The notes under the pieces: model-generated
What the model was told of the DNA's origin: nothing
The model's input: only the letters and a program-made list of their open reading frames with translations
The model's database searches: none
Assembly: GCA_963665405.2 (NCBI GenBank)
Contig: CAXXUH010000004.1
Location: 620,001 to 684,000, forward strand
Length of the DNA stretch: 64,000 bases
Direction of reading: 5' to 3'
Source of the DNA: G963665405 sp963665405
Lineage (GTDB): Bacteria > Chloroflexota > Dehalococcoidia > Lucifugimonadales > G963665405
Program-made: the position numbers and the translations under genes
Part shown: positions 31,666 to 39,870 of the stretch, in pieces
How positions within the stretch are numbered: position 1 is the first letter of the stretch
Layout of the letters: every line of letters starts with the position of its first letter

Positions 31666-32331
31666 ATGGAAAGCGTATTGATCGTCGCACCCGACCTCGA
31701 ACGGGCCCCTCTGGCCGCCATGCTGAAGGATGCCGGCCTCGTGACGTTCGAGGCTCGAGAGGGCCCGGACGGTGTTCGACAGATCCTCGACAAGGGCCCG
31801 ACCGTCATCGTGATGGCAGATGACCTGCCTCCGATCGACGGCACGGACTGCCTCGCCTTCGTGCGCCGACTGACCGTGGCACCGATCATGGTCGTGGGAG
31901 CGGGAGGGGAGGGCAGGGTGGGCTATCTGCTCGTCCTCGGCGCCGACGTGTACGTAACCTGTCCGATCGACGGCCCCCACTTCCTGGCACGCCTCAGGAC
32001 CCTGCTGCGCCGGGAACGGGCGGGCTCGCATCTCGACCCGAACCAGGACCTCGACCCCCGCCACCGGTTGGACGCTGCCGGCGGGCTGTCAGACCTGACT
32101 CCGATCGAGGCTCGCCTCCTCCGTTGCCTGCTCGACAAGAACGGCGGGATCGCATCGCGCGAGGAGCTGTCCGAGGTCGTCTGGGGTGAGCCCCGGAAGG
32201 GCTCGTCCCTCCGCTTCTACATCCTCAGACTTCGGAGAAAGCTGGCCCTCGGAGCCTTTGGTGAGATTCTGACCCTTCGGGGCAGAGGATACCGGCTGCT
32301 GCTGAATGAGCCCGGTGCGGTGAGTGCGTAG
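31666..32331 (+). CDS. Second OmpR-type regulator with degenerate receiver
   Basis: The 221-residue protein starts at ATG 31666 (MESVLIVAPDLERAPLAAML). The receiver-like part has TVIVMADDLPPIDG. Counting from the conserved Pro, the phospho-acceptor position is Ala, although an Asp pair lies one and two residues further on. The winged helix (SDLTPIEARLLRCLLDKNGG, LRFYILRLRRKL, LRGRGYRLLL) is intact. The target DNA is unknown. The adjacent receiver protein, the stand-alone winged helix at 29805 and this gene look like products of local duplication and divergence. A small membrane protein gene follows after 2 bp and may be co-transcribed. Confidence 0.85.
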   Translation: MESVLIVAPDLERAPLAAMLKDAGLVTFEAREGPDGVRQILDKGPTVIVMADDLPPIDGTDCLAFVRRLTVAPIMVVGAGGEGRVGYLLVLGADVYVTCPIDGPHFLARLRTLLRRERAGSHLDPNQDLDPRHRLDAAGGLSDLTPIEARLLRCLLDKNGGIASREELSEVVWGEPRKGSSLRFYILRLRRKLALGAFGEILTLRGRGYRLLLNEPGAVSA

Positions 32332-32333
32332 CC

Positions 32334-32672
32334 GTGCAGACCCCCTGGACAGGGCCCATCCACATGCAGCCTCACGGCCGGACTGTCTCGGGCGGGCCGG
32401 TAGATGGGGCCAGGGCACGGGCCCTGCGGATCTCGCCGCGGGCGGTGCTCACCCTCGCGCTGGGTCTCGGATTCGCGGGACAGCTGACCTATTTCCTCCT
32501 GTGGCTCTCGGTGCGCGTCTACGGCAGCGTGATCCTCCAGTTCGGCATTTGGGGGGGCCCGCGCGTCGAGTGGTTCGAGAACTGGGTCGAGCCCCTCATC
32601 CTCCTCTCGTGGCTGAGCATCATCGGCTGGGCGCTCTGGCAGGTGTTGGCGAGGAGCCGTGTCGGCCGGTAA
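32334..32672 (+). CDS. Small two-helix membrane protein
   Basis: The 112-residue protein has a basic N-terminus and two predicted membrane helices (VLTLALGLGFAGQLTYFLLW and VEPLILLSWLSIIGWALWQVL), separated by a short loop with WGGPRVEWFENW. The first possible start is GTG 32334, two bases after the regulator stop. ATG 32364 is an alternative. No family is recognised. Its tight linkage to the atypical regulator suggests shared expression, possibly as a membrane partner. Confidence 0.6.
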   Translation: MQTPWTGPIHMQPHGRTVSGGPVDGARARALRISPRAVLTLALGLGFAGQLTYFLLWLSVRVYGSVILQFGIWGGPRVEWFENWVEPLILLSWLSIIGWALWQVLARSRVGR

Positions 32673-32824
32673 CCGTCAGTCTTCGTCTCGGGTCGGCGCG
32701 CGCCCGGAATCTGCACCCCGATCCCTGCTATGCAGCGTCAGCCTCCTTTCCGGCCCCCGGCGCTGCTCCGGAGGAAGGTACCACCCATTAGGGACCGTAC
32801 GTACGGTGCCGCCCCGTCCTGAGT

Positions 32825-33370
32825 GTGCCAAACTGGTCAAGTAGCCAGACCCCGGCAGTGCTGGACTGGAGGGCGACCTTGTCCCGACCCTACGACCTGA
32901 CGAATCCTGAGTTCTTCCTTGCAGTCGAGACCCTCAAGGCGTCCCAGTATTTGGGGCACCTGAGCGACGATGCGCTGGACCACCTGGCGAGGTGCGGCGA
33001 GTATCGGCGGTTCGAGGCCAAGTCCGCGGTCGTAAAACGCGGCGAGCTGATGGAGTCCCTGCTGGTAGTCCTGGACGGCAGCGTGAGCGTCGCCGTCGAG
33101 GTGGGTTCGCAGCGACCGCTGTGGCTGTATCTCGCCAGGCACGGAAGCATCATCGACCTTGGCGTGCTGCTCGAGACCCCCGTAGCCCCCGTATCCGCTC
33201 ACGCGCTCACGGACGTCGAGGTGTTCGCGGTACCCAGGCCGTGCCTGCTCCAGGAGCTGGACCGTCAGACGCCGCTCGGGCTCAAGATGACGCAGGTTCT
33301 GTGCGAGCGGCTGAATCTGATCGCGCAGGCCACGGCATCCCAGGCAGAGAGGTTCTGTGCGAGCGGCTGA
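32825..33370 (+). CDS. Cyclic-nucleotide-binding-domain (CRP-like) protein, C-terminus altered by duplication
   Basis: The 181-residue protein carries a cNMP-binding beta-roll: FLGHLSDDALDHLARCGEYR-like start, VVKRGELMESLLVVLDGSVS, and the phosphate-cassette region RHGSIIDLGVLLETPVAPVS. No helix-turn-helix follows, so it may be a ligand-sensing protein without DNA-binding part. The last 20 codons lie in a 56-bp direct duplication (see 33295-33434) that shifts the frame, so the original C-terminus has been lost or changed. The cassette lacks the usual GE-x-A-L-x(4)R-A pattern, so cAMP binding is uncertain. Confidence 0.75.
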   Translation: MPNWSSSQTPAVLDWRATLSRPYDLTNPEFFLAVETLKASQYLGHLSDDALDHLARCGEYRRFEAKSAVVKRGELMESLLVVLDGSVSVAVEVGSQRPLWLYLARHGSIIDLGVLLETPVAPVSAHALTDVEVFAVPRPCLLQELDRQTPLGLKMTQVLCERLNLIAQATASQAERFCASG

Positions 33371-33434
33371 ATCTGATCGCGCAGGCCACGGCCAGATGCC
33401 CGCATTCTCGAGCAGATGCCCGCATTCTCGAGCA
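33295..33434. repeat. Tandem direct duplications at the end of the cNMP-binding gene
   Basis: A 42-bp block beginning ggttctgtgcgagcggctga occurs at 33295 and again at 33351 (56-bp period). It is followed directly by two copies of cagatgcccgcattctcgag (33392-33411 and 33412-33431). The first period is not a multiple of three, so it changes the reading frame of the upstream gene. Confidence 0.9.
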
Positions 33435-33595
33435 ACTAGGGGGGCACTCGGCCGGGCACTCCTCGCACCTCGCTCATACGTGCACAGGGCCTCGTGGGAC
33501 GCCCGTCCCTCCGAAGTCGGTTTCACAAGACCCGCCGGTAGTGCTATGCTGCCTATCACAGGCGCGCGAAGCCCTCAAGCCGAGGTCGGAGACTA

Positions 33596-34510
33596 TTGGA
33601 GCCCCACACCGCAGAGCCTCAAACCTCAACGGAGTCCGAGTCGACGACGGACACACACCAGAGCCCGCCTCCAGGGAACCCTCCCTCGACGGCCCCCAGA
33701 AGCGAGACCGCCGGTAACACGGGCCTGACCTCGATGATCGGCAGCGTCCTCTACAGGTTCTACGCCCGCCGTCTGTCAGGCCAGGTTCAGGCCGGGGTAA
33801 TCCCACGGCACGTTGCCGTCATCCTCGACGGTAACCGGAGGTTCGCGGAGACCCTCGGAAGCGCCTCCAGCGCGCTGGGATATGAACTCGGCGCTCGGAA
33901 GGTCTCCCATTTTCTCGACTGGTGCCAGCAGATCAGGATCCCACAGGTCACGCTGTGGGTCCTGTCAGTGGACAATCTCGAAAGGCCAGAGAGCGAGATC
34001 AGACCGCTCCTCGATGTGATCGAGCAGGAGATAGTCCAGATCGCGGCACGTCAGCGGGAGAGTCGCGCCCCTCGTCGAATCCGGTACCTGGGACAGGTGG
34101 ACAGCCTTCCGCCGTCGCTCGGGCAGGCGCTTAAACACGCCGCCGACCTTACGTCGGATTTTGACGACTACTTCCTGAACGTCGCCATCAACTACAGCGG
34201 GCGGGAGGAGATCATCGACGCGGTGCGTGGATTTCTGGTGGATTATGAGACGAGGGGGCTCTCGCTTGGCGATGCCATCAGGGACGTGAGCCCAAAGCAG
34301 ATCGCCTCTCACCTGTATCTGGACGGGGTGCCCGATCCGGATTTGATAATCCGGACCAGTGGGGAGCTGAGGCTCAGCGGATTTATGCTCTGGCAGAGCG
34401 TCTACAGCGAGTTCTACTTCTGCGACACCTACTGGCCGGCGTTTCGCCAGATAGACTTCCTTCGCGCGGTCAGGAGCTTCCAGCAGCGGAGGCGGCGCTT
34501 CGGCCGCTGA
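33596..34510 (+). CDS. uppS: Isoprenyl (undecaprenyl-type) diphosphate synthase
   Basis: This cis-prenyltransferase adds isopentenyl units to make the lipid carrier for cell-wall glycan synthesis. Motifs are HVAVILDGNRRFAE (catalytic Asp), GYELGARKVSHFLDW, TLWVLSVDNLERP, the NVAINYSGREEIIDAV signature and IIRTSGELRLSGFMLWQSVYSEFYF. The family core begins near ATG 33734 (258 residues). The frame extends upstream to TTG 33596 with a Ser/Thr/Pro-rich leader and a ggag four bases before it. I report the longer form, but 33734 is an equally credible start. It acts at the membrane surface with IPP and FPP as substrates. Confidence 0.88.
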   Translation: MEPHTAEPQTSTESESTTDTHQSPPPGNPPSTAPRSETAGNTGLTSMIGSVLYRFYARRLSGQVQAGVIPRHVAVILDGNRRFAETLGSASSALGYELGARKVSHFLDWCQQIRIPQVTLWVLSVDNLERPESEIRPLLDVIEQEIVQIAARQRESRAPRRIRYLGQVDSLPPSLGQALKHAADLTSDFDDYFLNVAINYSGREEIIDAVRGFLVDYETRGLSLGDAIRDVSPKQIASHLYLDGVPDPDLIIRTSGELRLSGFMLWQSVYSEFYFCDTYWPAFRQIDFLRAVRSFQQRRRRFGR

Positions 34511-34566
34511 GGGCGCGGGGAGAGGGGAGTGGGGCCGATGAGCGCGGCAGGGTCTCGCCGAGAGTC

Positions 34567-35235
34567 CTATTCCCCGCGCGGTGCAAGCGGCGGCACGCCG
34601 CCATCCCACGGGGCCGATCCCTCGGCATCCCATGCGGGCTCGCCGCCATCAGTGGGATGGAACCCGTTGCCGAGAATGTCGATCCGAGGGTCCTCGTCGA
34701 CCGGCGATGGGAGCGGCTCTGCCTGGTGTGTCGTCGTTCCCTGGAGTGACTCTACGTCGAGCAGGCCGATGAATGCGTTGAACGCGGAAACGAAGGCCTG
34801 AATCCTTCCGTCGATCTCCTGGAGGGATTCGAGCTCTCTTCCGGACCACTCCCTCATTGTCGAGAAGGTGTCGTCGAGCTCCGCGACCTTGTCTCTGACC
34901 CTCTGGTTCGCTTCGGCCTCTACGGCGGCAGCCTTCTCGATCGACCGGTCGATGATCGCCTCGGCCTCTTCCCTGGCGACCGCCAGGAGCGCTTCGGACC
35001 TTATCTGGCCTTCCGCCTCGGCCTCAGCCTTGATCTCGCCGGCCAGCCGCTCGGCTCCCTCGACGATCTTGGTCGCGAGCGCCTTGAGCGAGGATACGTG
35101 CTGCAGCTTGTCTGACTCCGCCTGCTGTCGCTCCATCAGCTTCTCGACGAAGGCGACCACGTCGGCTTCCGACAGTCCGCGTTCGACCAGGTGGAAGTTT
35201 TCGCCCCATAGTGTCTTGATTTGAAACTCGTTCAT
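34567..35235 (-). CDS. Coiled-coil protein (DivIVA-like N-terminal motif), paralogue 1
   Basis: The 222-residue protein begins MNEFQIKTLWGENFHLVERG and then LSEADVVAFVEKLMERQ, a short motif also seen at the start of the next gene. A long Ala/Glu-rich coiled coil follows (residues 45-140) and a Pro/Gly-rich tail. The motif resembles the membrane- or pole-binding N-terminus of DivIVA/GpsB-like proteins, but similarity is weak. No membrane segment is visible. The product may be a structural or division scaffold. It lies 172 bp downstream of its paralogue and on the same strand. Confidence 0.7.
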   Translation of the reverse strand: MNEFQIKTLWGENFHLVERGLSEADVVAFVEKLMERQQAESDKLQHVSSLKALATKIVEGAERLAGEIKAEAEAEGQIRSEALLAVAREEAEAIIDRSIEKAAAVEAEANQRVRDKVAELDDTFSTMREWSGRELESLQEIDGRIQAFVSAFNAFIGLLDVESLQGTTTHQAEPLPSPVDEDPRIDILGNGFHPTDGGEPAWDAEGSAPWDGGVPPLAPRGE

Positions 35236-35407
35236 CGGTCACCTTCGAGTGTCGAGGGGAGCCCCAGATCGGAAACTGGATCAGCCGGCACGCGGAACAG
35301 AGCCTCCGCGGTATGTCCCTCTACCGAACAAAGGCAAAGCCAACGGGCGTCGGGGAGGCCCGTTGGCACTGATAAGCTGCGACTCGGCCGGCCAGACAGC
35401 GGCGGGC

Positions 35408-36082
35408 CTAGTTCTTCCTGTTCTTGGGCGATGGCTTCGCCTTTACGCGACGGGTTGCGGCGACTGCGACGGCTGCCACCTTGCCGTTGCCCGACGCGGA
35501 CTCGTTAACCGGGGTCCACGCAGACTCTTTGACCGCGGGCAGCACCTTGTTGCAGATGGCGGTCACGGCCTCTCCGATCTCGCCGGTTACCCTGGCCATG
35601 AGCTTTCGGAGGGCGAACTCGGCCTCAAGCTCTGCCTCGGATCGGATGTCGTCGGCCTTCTGCTGCGCGGACTGCAGGCCATCCTGCGCCGTCCTTCGGG
35701 CCCTTTTCAGTATCTGCTGGGCCTGTTGCTCAGCCTTGGCGATTAAGGCGTCTGACTTGGCGCCGCTCTCGGCCTGGCCGGCCTCCAAGATGTGCTGAAC
35801 CTGCTGGCGGGCCTGCTCTTCGGCGGCCTTCCGAATCCTGGCCGCCTCGGCCTCGGCGTCTGTATGCGCCTGCTCCAGGACCTCCTCGGCGAGCTTGTGC
35901 GCCTCGATCACAGTCTGCTCCGCCAGCTTTACCAGCGACGACTGCTGGGCCCCTTTCGGCCCGGTGGTCTGGAGCTCGGACTTCAGGCCGTCCACATAGG
36001 CGACGACCTCGTCCCGTGCCAACCCTTCAGGTACAACCGAAAAGTCCATTCCCCACAACTTCGCTACTTGCTTGGTGGCCAT
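35408..36082 (-). CDS. Coiled-coil protein (DivIVA-like N-terminal motif), paralogue 2
   Basis: The 224-residue protein begins MATKQVAKLWGMDFSVVPEG and LARDEVVAYVDGLKSEL, parallel to the downstream paralogue (the common pattern is LWGxxFxVVxxGLxxxEVVxxV). A 100-residue Ala/Gln/Glu coiled coil resembling ATP synthase b-subunit or V-type stalk sequences follows (EEQARQQVQHILEAGQAE). The end is a Lys/Arg-rich basic tail (RRVKAKPSPKNRKN) that may contact nucleic acid or membrane. The two genes are probably a duplicated pair. Their function is unknown. Confidence 0.72.
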   Translation of the reverse strand: MATKQVAKLWGMDFSVVPEGLARDEVVAYVDGLKSELQTTGPKGAQQSSLVKLAEQTVIEAHKLAEEVLEQAHTDAEAEAARIRKAAEEQARQQVQHILEAGQAESGAKSDALIAKAEQQAQQILKRARRTAQDGLQSAQQKADDIRSEAELEAEFALRKLMARVTGEIGEAVTAICNKVLPAVKESAWTPVNESASGNGKVAAVAVAATRRVKAKPSPKNRKN

Positions 36083-36325
36083 TGGGCTCCTTTCGTAATC
36101 CAGATCCGCCGGCGTCCAGCCCCGCGACGGTTGCCTGGTCGCGGGTCAGCCGGGCTGCTCACTGCGTCCTTCTGAATTACGATATCAAATACAGCCGCCG
36201 TTCCTAATGGCCAATTGGTCCCGACTTTCCTGGGACCTTAGGACCAGGGGACGGGGAAGGGGGATCCGGGCGGGGGGAGCTTGGAGGGTGTTCTCCGGGG
36301 GCGACGACGACAGCGGGGTGGGGCT

Positions 36326-36721
36326 TCAGAAGATACCGGCGCGAATGTCCGGCTTCCACCGCGACCAAAATCCCCTCTTTTGTGAGTAGGGGCGGCTGTT
36401 GGATCTCGAGGGGCCGGCCCACGGCACCGAAACGGATCGGCCGAATCGCTCCCGTCGCCGGCCCAGCCGGTCGGCCTCGCCGAACGGACCCCAGCCGCCT
36501 GGCCGCGATGCCCGCTCCCGGTCGTACGCAGCCCGACTGGCGGGCGCTCCGAGAATCTCGAAGGCCTGATTCAGTCTCGCCATCAGCCGGCCGGCATCAG
36601 CAGCAGCGTTGCGATCGGGATGGTAGGTCAGCGCGAGGGTCTTGTAAGCCGCCAGGATCGAGTCGCGATCCGCCGTCGGGTTTACTTCGAGGATCTGGTA
36701 TAGGTCCTGCGTCTCTTGCAT
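36326..36721 (-). CDS. J-domain protein (DnaJ-like)
   Basis: The 131-residue protein from ATG 36721 has an N-terminal J domain (DLYQILEVNPTADRDSILAA, then YHPDRN containing the HPD motif needed to stimulate DnaK ATPase, and FEILGAPASRAAYDRER). The remaining 60 residues are Arg/Ser-rich and disordered, without zinc fingers or a C-terminal substrate-binding domain. It is a type III J protein and would recruit Hsp70 to a specific client. The long open frame upstream of 36721 is not family-like. Confidence 0.85.
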   Translation of the reverse strand: MQETQDLYQILEVNPTADRDSILAAYKTLALTYHPDRNAAADAGRLMARLNQAFEILGAPASRAAYDRERASRPGGWGPFGEADRLGRRRERFGRSVSVPWAGPSRSNSRPYSQKRGFWSRWKPDIRAGIF

Positions 36722-36973
36722 ATCGGTCCAACCTTCGGTGCCTGCGTAGACGGGCCGTGGATCGTCCCTACTCTTCGATCGTACCGTCCTCGGGTCTGCG
36801 GCAACGGAAAACATGGTGAACGTTGCGTAGAGAAGTGGTTGAGATCCTGTAAACGATCCGGAGGCGGACGTGTGGCGCGTACGGCGAACGTGGTGGCAGG
36901 GCAGGACGAGTTTCGGAAGAGACGGCCCGGGCGTCCTCCGGACGCGCCAGTCCAGCGGGGTCCTCAAATGCCG

Positions 36974-37441
36974 TTAGGTCGAGCTCGATCCCATCTCGAC
37001 GACGATGCCCCATTCCTTTTCGCCTACCGGCTGGACGGACAGCCTGCTGTTCCTGACCAGCGGCATGCTCGAAAGGGCGGGCGCCGCCTTTATCGCCTCC
37101 AGTGTGACGATCGACGGGAAGCGCCTGTCGGCCTTGATGTCCACCATGTACCAGATGGGACTATCTGGGGTGCTCTTGGGGTCTGGATGGTCGGACTTCG
37201 GGTCCCAGGCGGTGTCGTCGGGATACCCGCTCCGCACCACCGTCGCGGTCCCTACCACGCCCTTGGGGTTGGTGCTGCTGTGGTAGAAGAGGACCCCGTC
37301 GCCCTCCTTGATGTCGTCCCGCAGGTGATTGCGAGCCTGAAAGTTCCTGACTCCGTCCCACTCTGCCTCGCCGTCCTCGACCAGGTCGTCGTAGGAGTAC
37401 GCTCCAGGCTCGGATTTGAATAGCCAATATCGTGTCGTCAT
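36974..37441 (-). CDS. EVE-domain protein
   Basis: The 155-residue protein starts MTTRYWLFKSEPGAYSYDDL at ATG 37441. The PUA-like EVE fold is clear: WLFKSEP, WDGVRNFQARNHLRD, GDGVLFYHSSTNPKGVVGTA, and DPKSTPDSPIWYMVDIKAD. EVE proteins are thought to bind modified nucleotides in RNA or DNA; the exact ligand here is unknown. The aromatic-cage residues (Trp5, the Trp in EWDGVR and the Tyr in LFYHS) are kept. It stands alone, between a J-domain gene and a TPR lipoprotein gene. Confidence 0.88.
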   Translation of the reverse strand: MTTRYWLFKSEPGAYSYDDLVEDGEAEWDGVRNFQARNHLRDDIKEGDGVLFYHSSTNPKGVVGTATVVRSGYPDDTAWDPKSDHPDPKSTPDSPIWYMVDIKADRRFPSIVTLEAIKAAPALSSMPLVRNSRLSVQPVGEKEWGIVVEMGSSST

Positions 37442-37727
37442 CGCGCTGCTCCGGATGGTTTCATGGTGTAGCACCGGGGTCCCGCGACTCGCAGAATAAC
37501 CGGTCCCGGGTCTCGGCGCCAGCCCGTCCGCCGGTGCGACCTCGGCAGAGCCTCCCGTCGACGGCGAGCTGCCCGAGCGCAACTTTACATGGCCTCGGGC
37601 CGTGGATATGATGCCTGCGCACGATCCTGGACGGCCGCAGAGCCGAATCCGAGGACGCAACGTATCACGTCCTACCGGGGCGATGGCCGATCCAATGAAG
37701 ACAGGTTACGCACGAGATGACACCCGG

Positions 37728-39098
37728 ATGAAGCCCTCGGCCGCCAGACGGGGCGCACCCCCGCTGCCCGTCATCGGGTTCATTCTGTTTACAAGCCTTT
37801 TTCTGGTGGCGTGCGGCTCCGGGAGCAGCGCCGAGGACCGGCATAGCGCCGGATCGAGACTGCTCAAGGGAGAGCGGCCGGCGGAGGCGCTCGTTGAGCT
37901 GGACGCCGCGATCGAGCTGGACCCAGAGCTTGCGGCGGCCTACGCCGACCGCGCGATGGCCTACCTCGCGCTGGGGGAGATCGACCTGGCCGCCGCCGAT
38001 CTCGACGAGGCTGTCCGCCTCGACCCCGGTCACGCCCCCACCTTCTACAGCAGGGGAATGCTGCGCGTGAGCATGGCTCAGCTCCAGAGGGCGGTCGAGG
38101 ACTTCAGCAAGAGCCTGAGCATCGACCCCGAGACTCCCGACGCACACTACCGCCGTGGGGTCGCCTACATCAGCCTCGGAGCGTTCGCCGAAGCCATCCG
38201 GGACCTGGACATCGCGATCGGGCAGACGCCGGAGCTCGCCGAGGCCTACGGCAGCCGCGGCTTTGCCTACCTGAATCTCAACCGGTTCCAGGAGGCGGTG
38301 CGCGATCTGGACGAGGCCATCAGATTGAACCCGACGCTCGCCTCCGCATATCACGACCGCGGATTCGCCAGGGTGACGCTCGGGGAGCCCGGCCCGGCGA
38401 TCGCGGACTTCGACGAGGCGATCAGGCTGGACCCCAAGCTCGCCTCGGCATACAACGGCCGGGGGTTCGCTTACATGCACCTCGGGCAGTTCCGGTCCGC
38501 CATATCCGATCTGGACCAGGCCGTTTCCCTGGATCCCAAGCACGCCGGCGCGTTCAACAACCGGGGAAACGCATACATCACGATCGGCGAGTACCAGTAC
38601 GCCATCGAGGACCTGGACGCCGCCATCCGCCTCCAACCCGAGAACGCCGGAGCGTACCAGGGCAGGGGATTCGCCTACATGAGTCTGGGCCAGTTCGAAA
38701 GGGCCGTGGTCGATCTGACCGAGGCAATCGGGCTCGATCCCGGATACGCCCTGGCCTACAACAACCGAGGCTGGGCGTACTTCAATCTCGGGGAGACCGA
38801 GCTTGCCATCGCGGACGAGGACGAGGCGCTAAGGCTGGATCCCACCCTGGCATCGGCGTACCACGACCGGGGGTTCGTCTACGTGAGCCTGGGGCAGCCC
38901 AGTCGAGCCCTCGCTGACCTCGACGAGGCCATTCGCCTCGACCCTCAACTGGCGGAGGCCTACGCGGCCAGGGCGCTCGCGCACGTGATGCTCGGAAACG
39001 ACCAGCTGGGCAAGAAGGACATGGATCTCGCGGTGAGTCTCGGGTTCGACCGCGCGGTTCTTCAGAGGGAGGTCGACCAGGCCCGGAGGGGGCGCTAG
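37728..39098 (+). CDS. TPR-repeat lipoprotein
   Basis: The 456-residue exported protein starts at ATG 37728 (37695 is an alternative). A signal peptide ends in a lipobox (LFLVAC then GSGSS), so it should be anchored to the outer face of the membrane. About twelve canonical 34-residue TPRs follow, with the pattern AYxxRGxAYxxLGxxxxAxxDLDEAIRLDP. Such solenoids bind other proteins or peptides. The repeats are well diverged at DNA level, unlike those in the TIR protein. It converges with, and overlaps by four bases, the NarL-type regulator gene. Confidence 0.88.
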   Translation: MKPSAARRGAPPLPVIGFILFTSLFLVACGSGSSAEDRHSAGSRLLKGERPAEALVELDAAIELDPELAAAYADRAMAYLALGEIDLAAADLDEAVRLDPGHAPTFYSRGMLRVSMAQLQRAVEDFSKSLSIDPETPDAHYRRGVAYISLGAFAEAIRDLDIAIGQTPELAEAYGSRGFAYLNLNRFQEAVRDLDEAIRLNPTLASAYHDRGFARVTLGEPGPAIADFDEAIRLDPKLASAYNGRGFAYMHLGQFRSAISDLDQAVSLDPKHAGAFNNRGNAYITIGEYQYAIEDLDAAIRLQPENAGAYQGRGFAYMSLGQFERAVVDLTEAIGLDPGYALAYNNRGWAYFNLGETELAIADEDEALRLDPTLASAYHDRGFVYVSLGQPSRALADLDEAIRLDPQLAEAYAARALAHVMLGNDQLGKKDMDLAVSLGFDRAVLQREVDQARRGR

Positions 39099-39820
39099 CT
39101 CCACACCTGGCCTCTCTCGACCTGTGCTCCGGGCGTCATAGAGGTCCGCACGGCGCCGAGGCCTCTCTCCACGGCCCAGCGGACCGCCTGCGTTCGGCTC
39201 TTCGCCCCGAGCTTCAGAAGCAAGCGATCGACGTGGGACTCGACCGTCCTGACCGAGATCCCCATTCGATCAGCTATCTCGCGATTCCTCAGCCCATCGC
39301 TGAGGGACCTCAGCACCTCGGCTTCTCTACCGGTCAGGCCTGCCGTGACGTGGGGAGCTGCGGTCACCGGCGTACCAGTAAGCAAGCTCATTATCTTCCC
39401 CGCGACAGCGGCGGGAAACATCAGCCCCCCGGACGCCACATGACGGACCGCCGCGAGTAGCTCGACTGCGGACGCAGTCTTCAGCAGGTAGGCGTACACG
39501 CCCAGGCGAGCCAGTGCCAGAACGTACCCGTCCTCTTCGTAGGCGGACAGAGCCATCGCCTTTGTCGGCGGCGACAGCTCCTTGACGACTCTGGCAAGGT
39601 CCATACCTGTGCCGTCCGGGAGCCGAACGTCGAGTATCGCGACGTTGGGCTGATACTCTCCGATGACCCGGCTTGCCTCCGTACAGTCTGCTGCCTCACC
39701 CACCACGGCGATCTCTGGGTCCGTATCGAGAAGGGACCTGATGCCCCTGCGGTAAAGTTCATGGTCGTCCACGAGGACTACGGTGATCTTATCCCGCTCG
39801 CCGTTTACCGGACCCAGCAT
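39095..39820 (-). CDS. NarL/FixJ-family response regulator
   Basis: A 241-residue regulator with an intact receiver: VVLVDDHELYRRG (acidic pair), phospho-acceptor Asp in VAILDVRLPDGTG, the Ser of MALSAYEEDG and Lys in YLLKTAS. A LuxR-type helix-turn-helix follows (GLTGREAEVLRSLSDGLRNR, EIADRMGISVRTVESHVDRL). It should be phosphorylated by a sensor kinase, but none is encoded nearby. Start MLGPVNGERDKITVV; an internal start is possible. An IS1380 copy lies about 50 bp upstream of the start and may affect its promoter. Confidence 0.92.
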   Translation of the reverse strand: MLGPVNGERDKITVVLVDDHELYRRGIRSLLDTDPEIAVVGEAADCTEASRVIGEYQPNVAILDVRLPDGTGMDLARVVKELSPPTKAMALSAYEEDGYVLALARLGVYAYLLKTASAVELLAAVRHVASGGLMFPAAVAGKIMSLLTGTPVTAAPHVTAGLTGREAEVLRSLSDGLRNREIADRMGISVRTVESHVDRLLLKLGAKSRTQAVRWAVERGLGAVRTSMTPGAQVERGQVWS

Positions 39821-39870
39821 TTATTGCCGCCTCTCTTCTGATCCAGATTCCTGGGTCGGATCGTAGCCTA

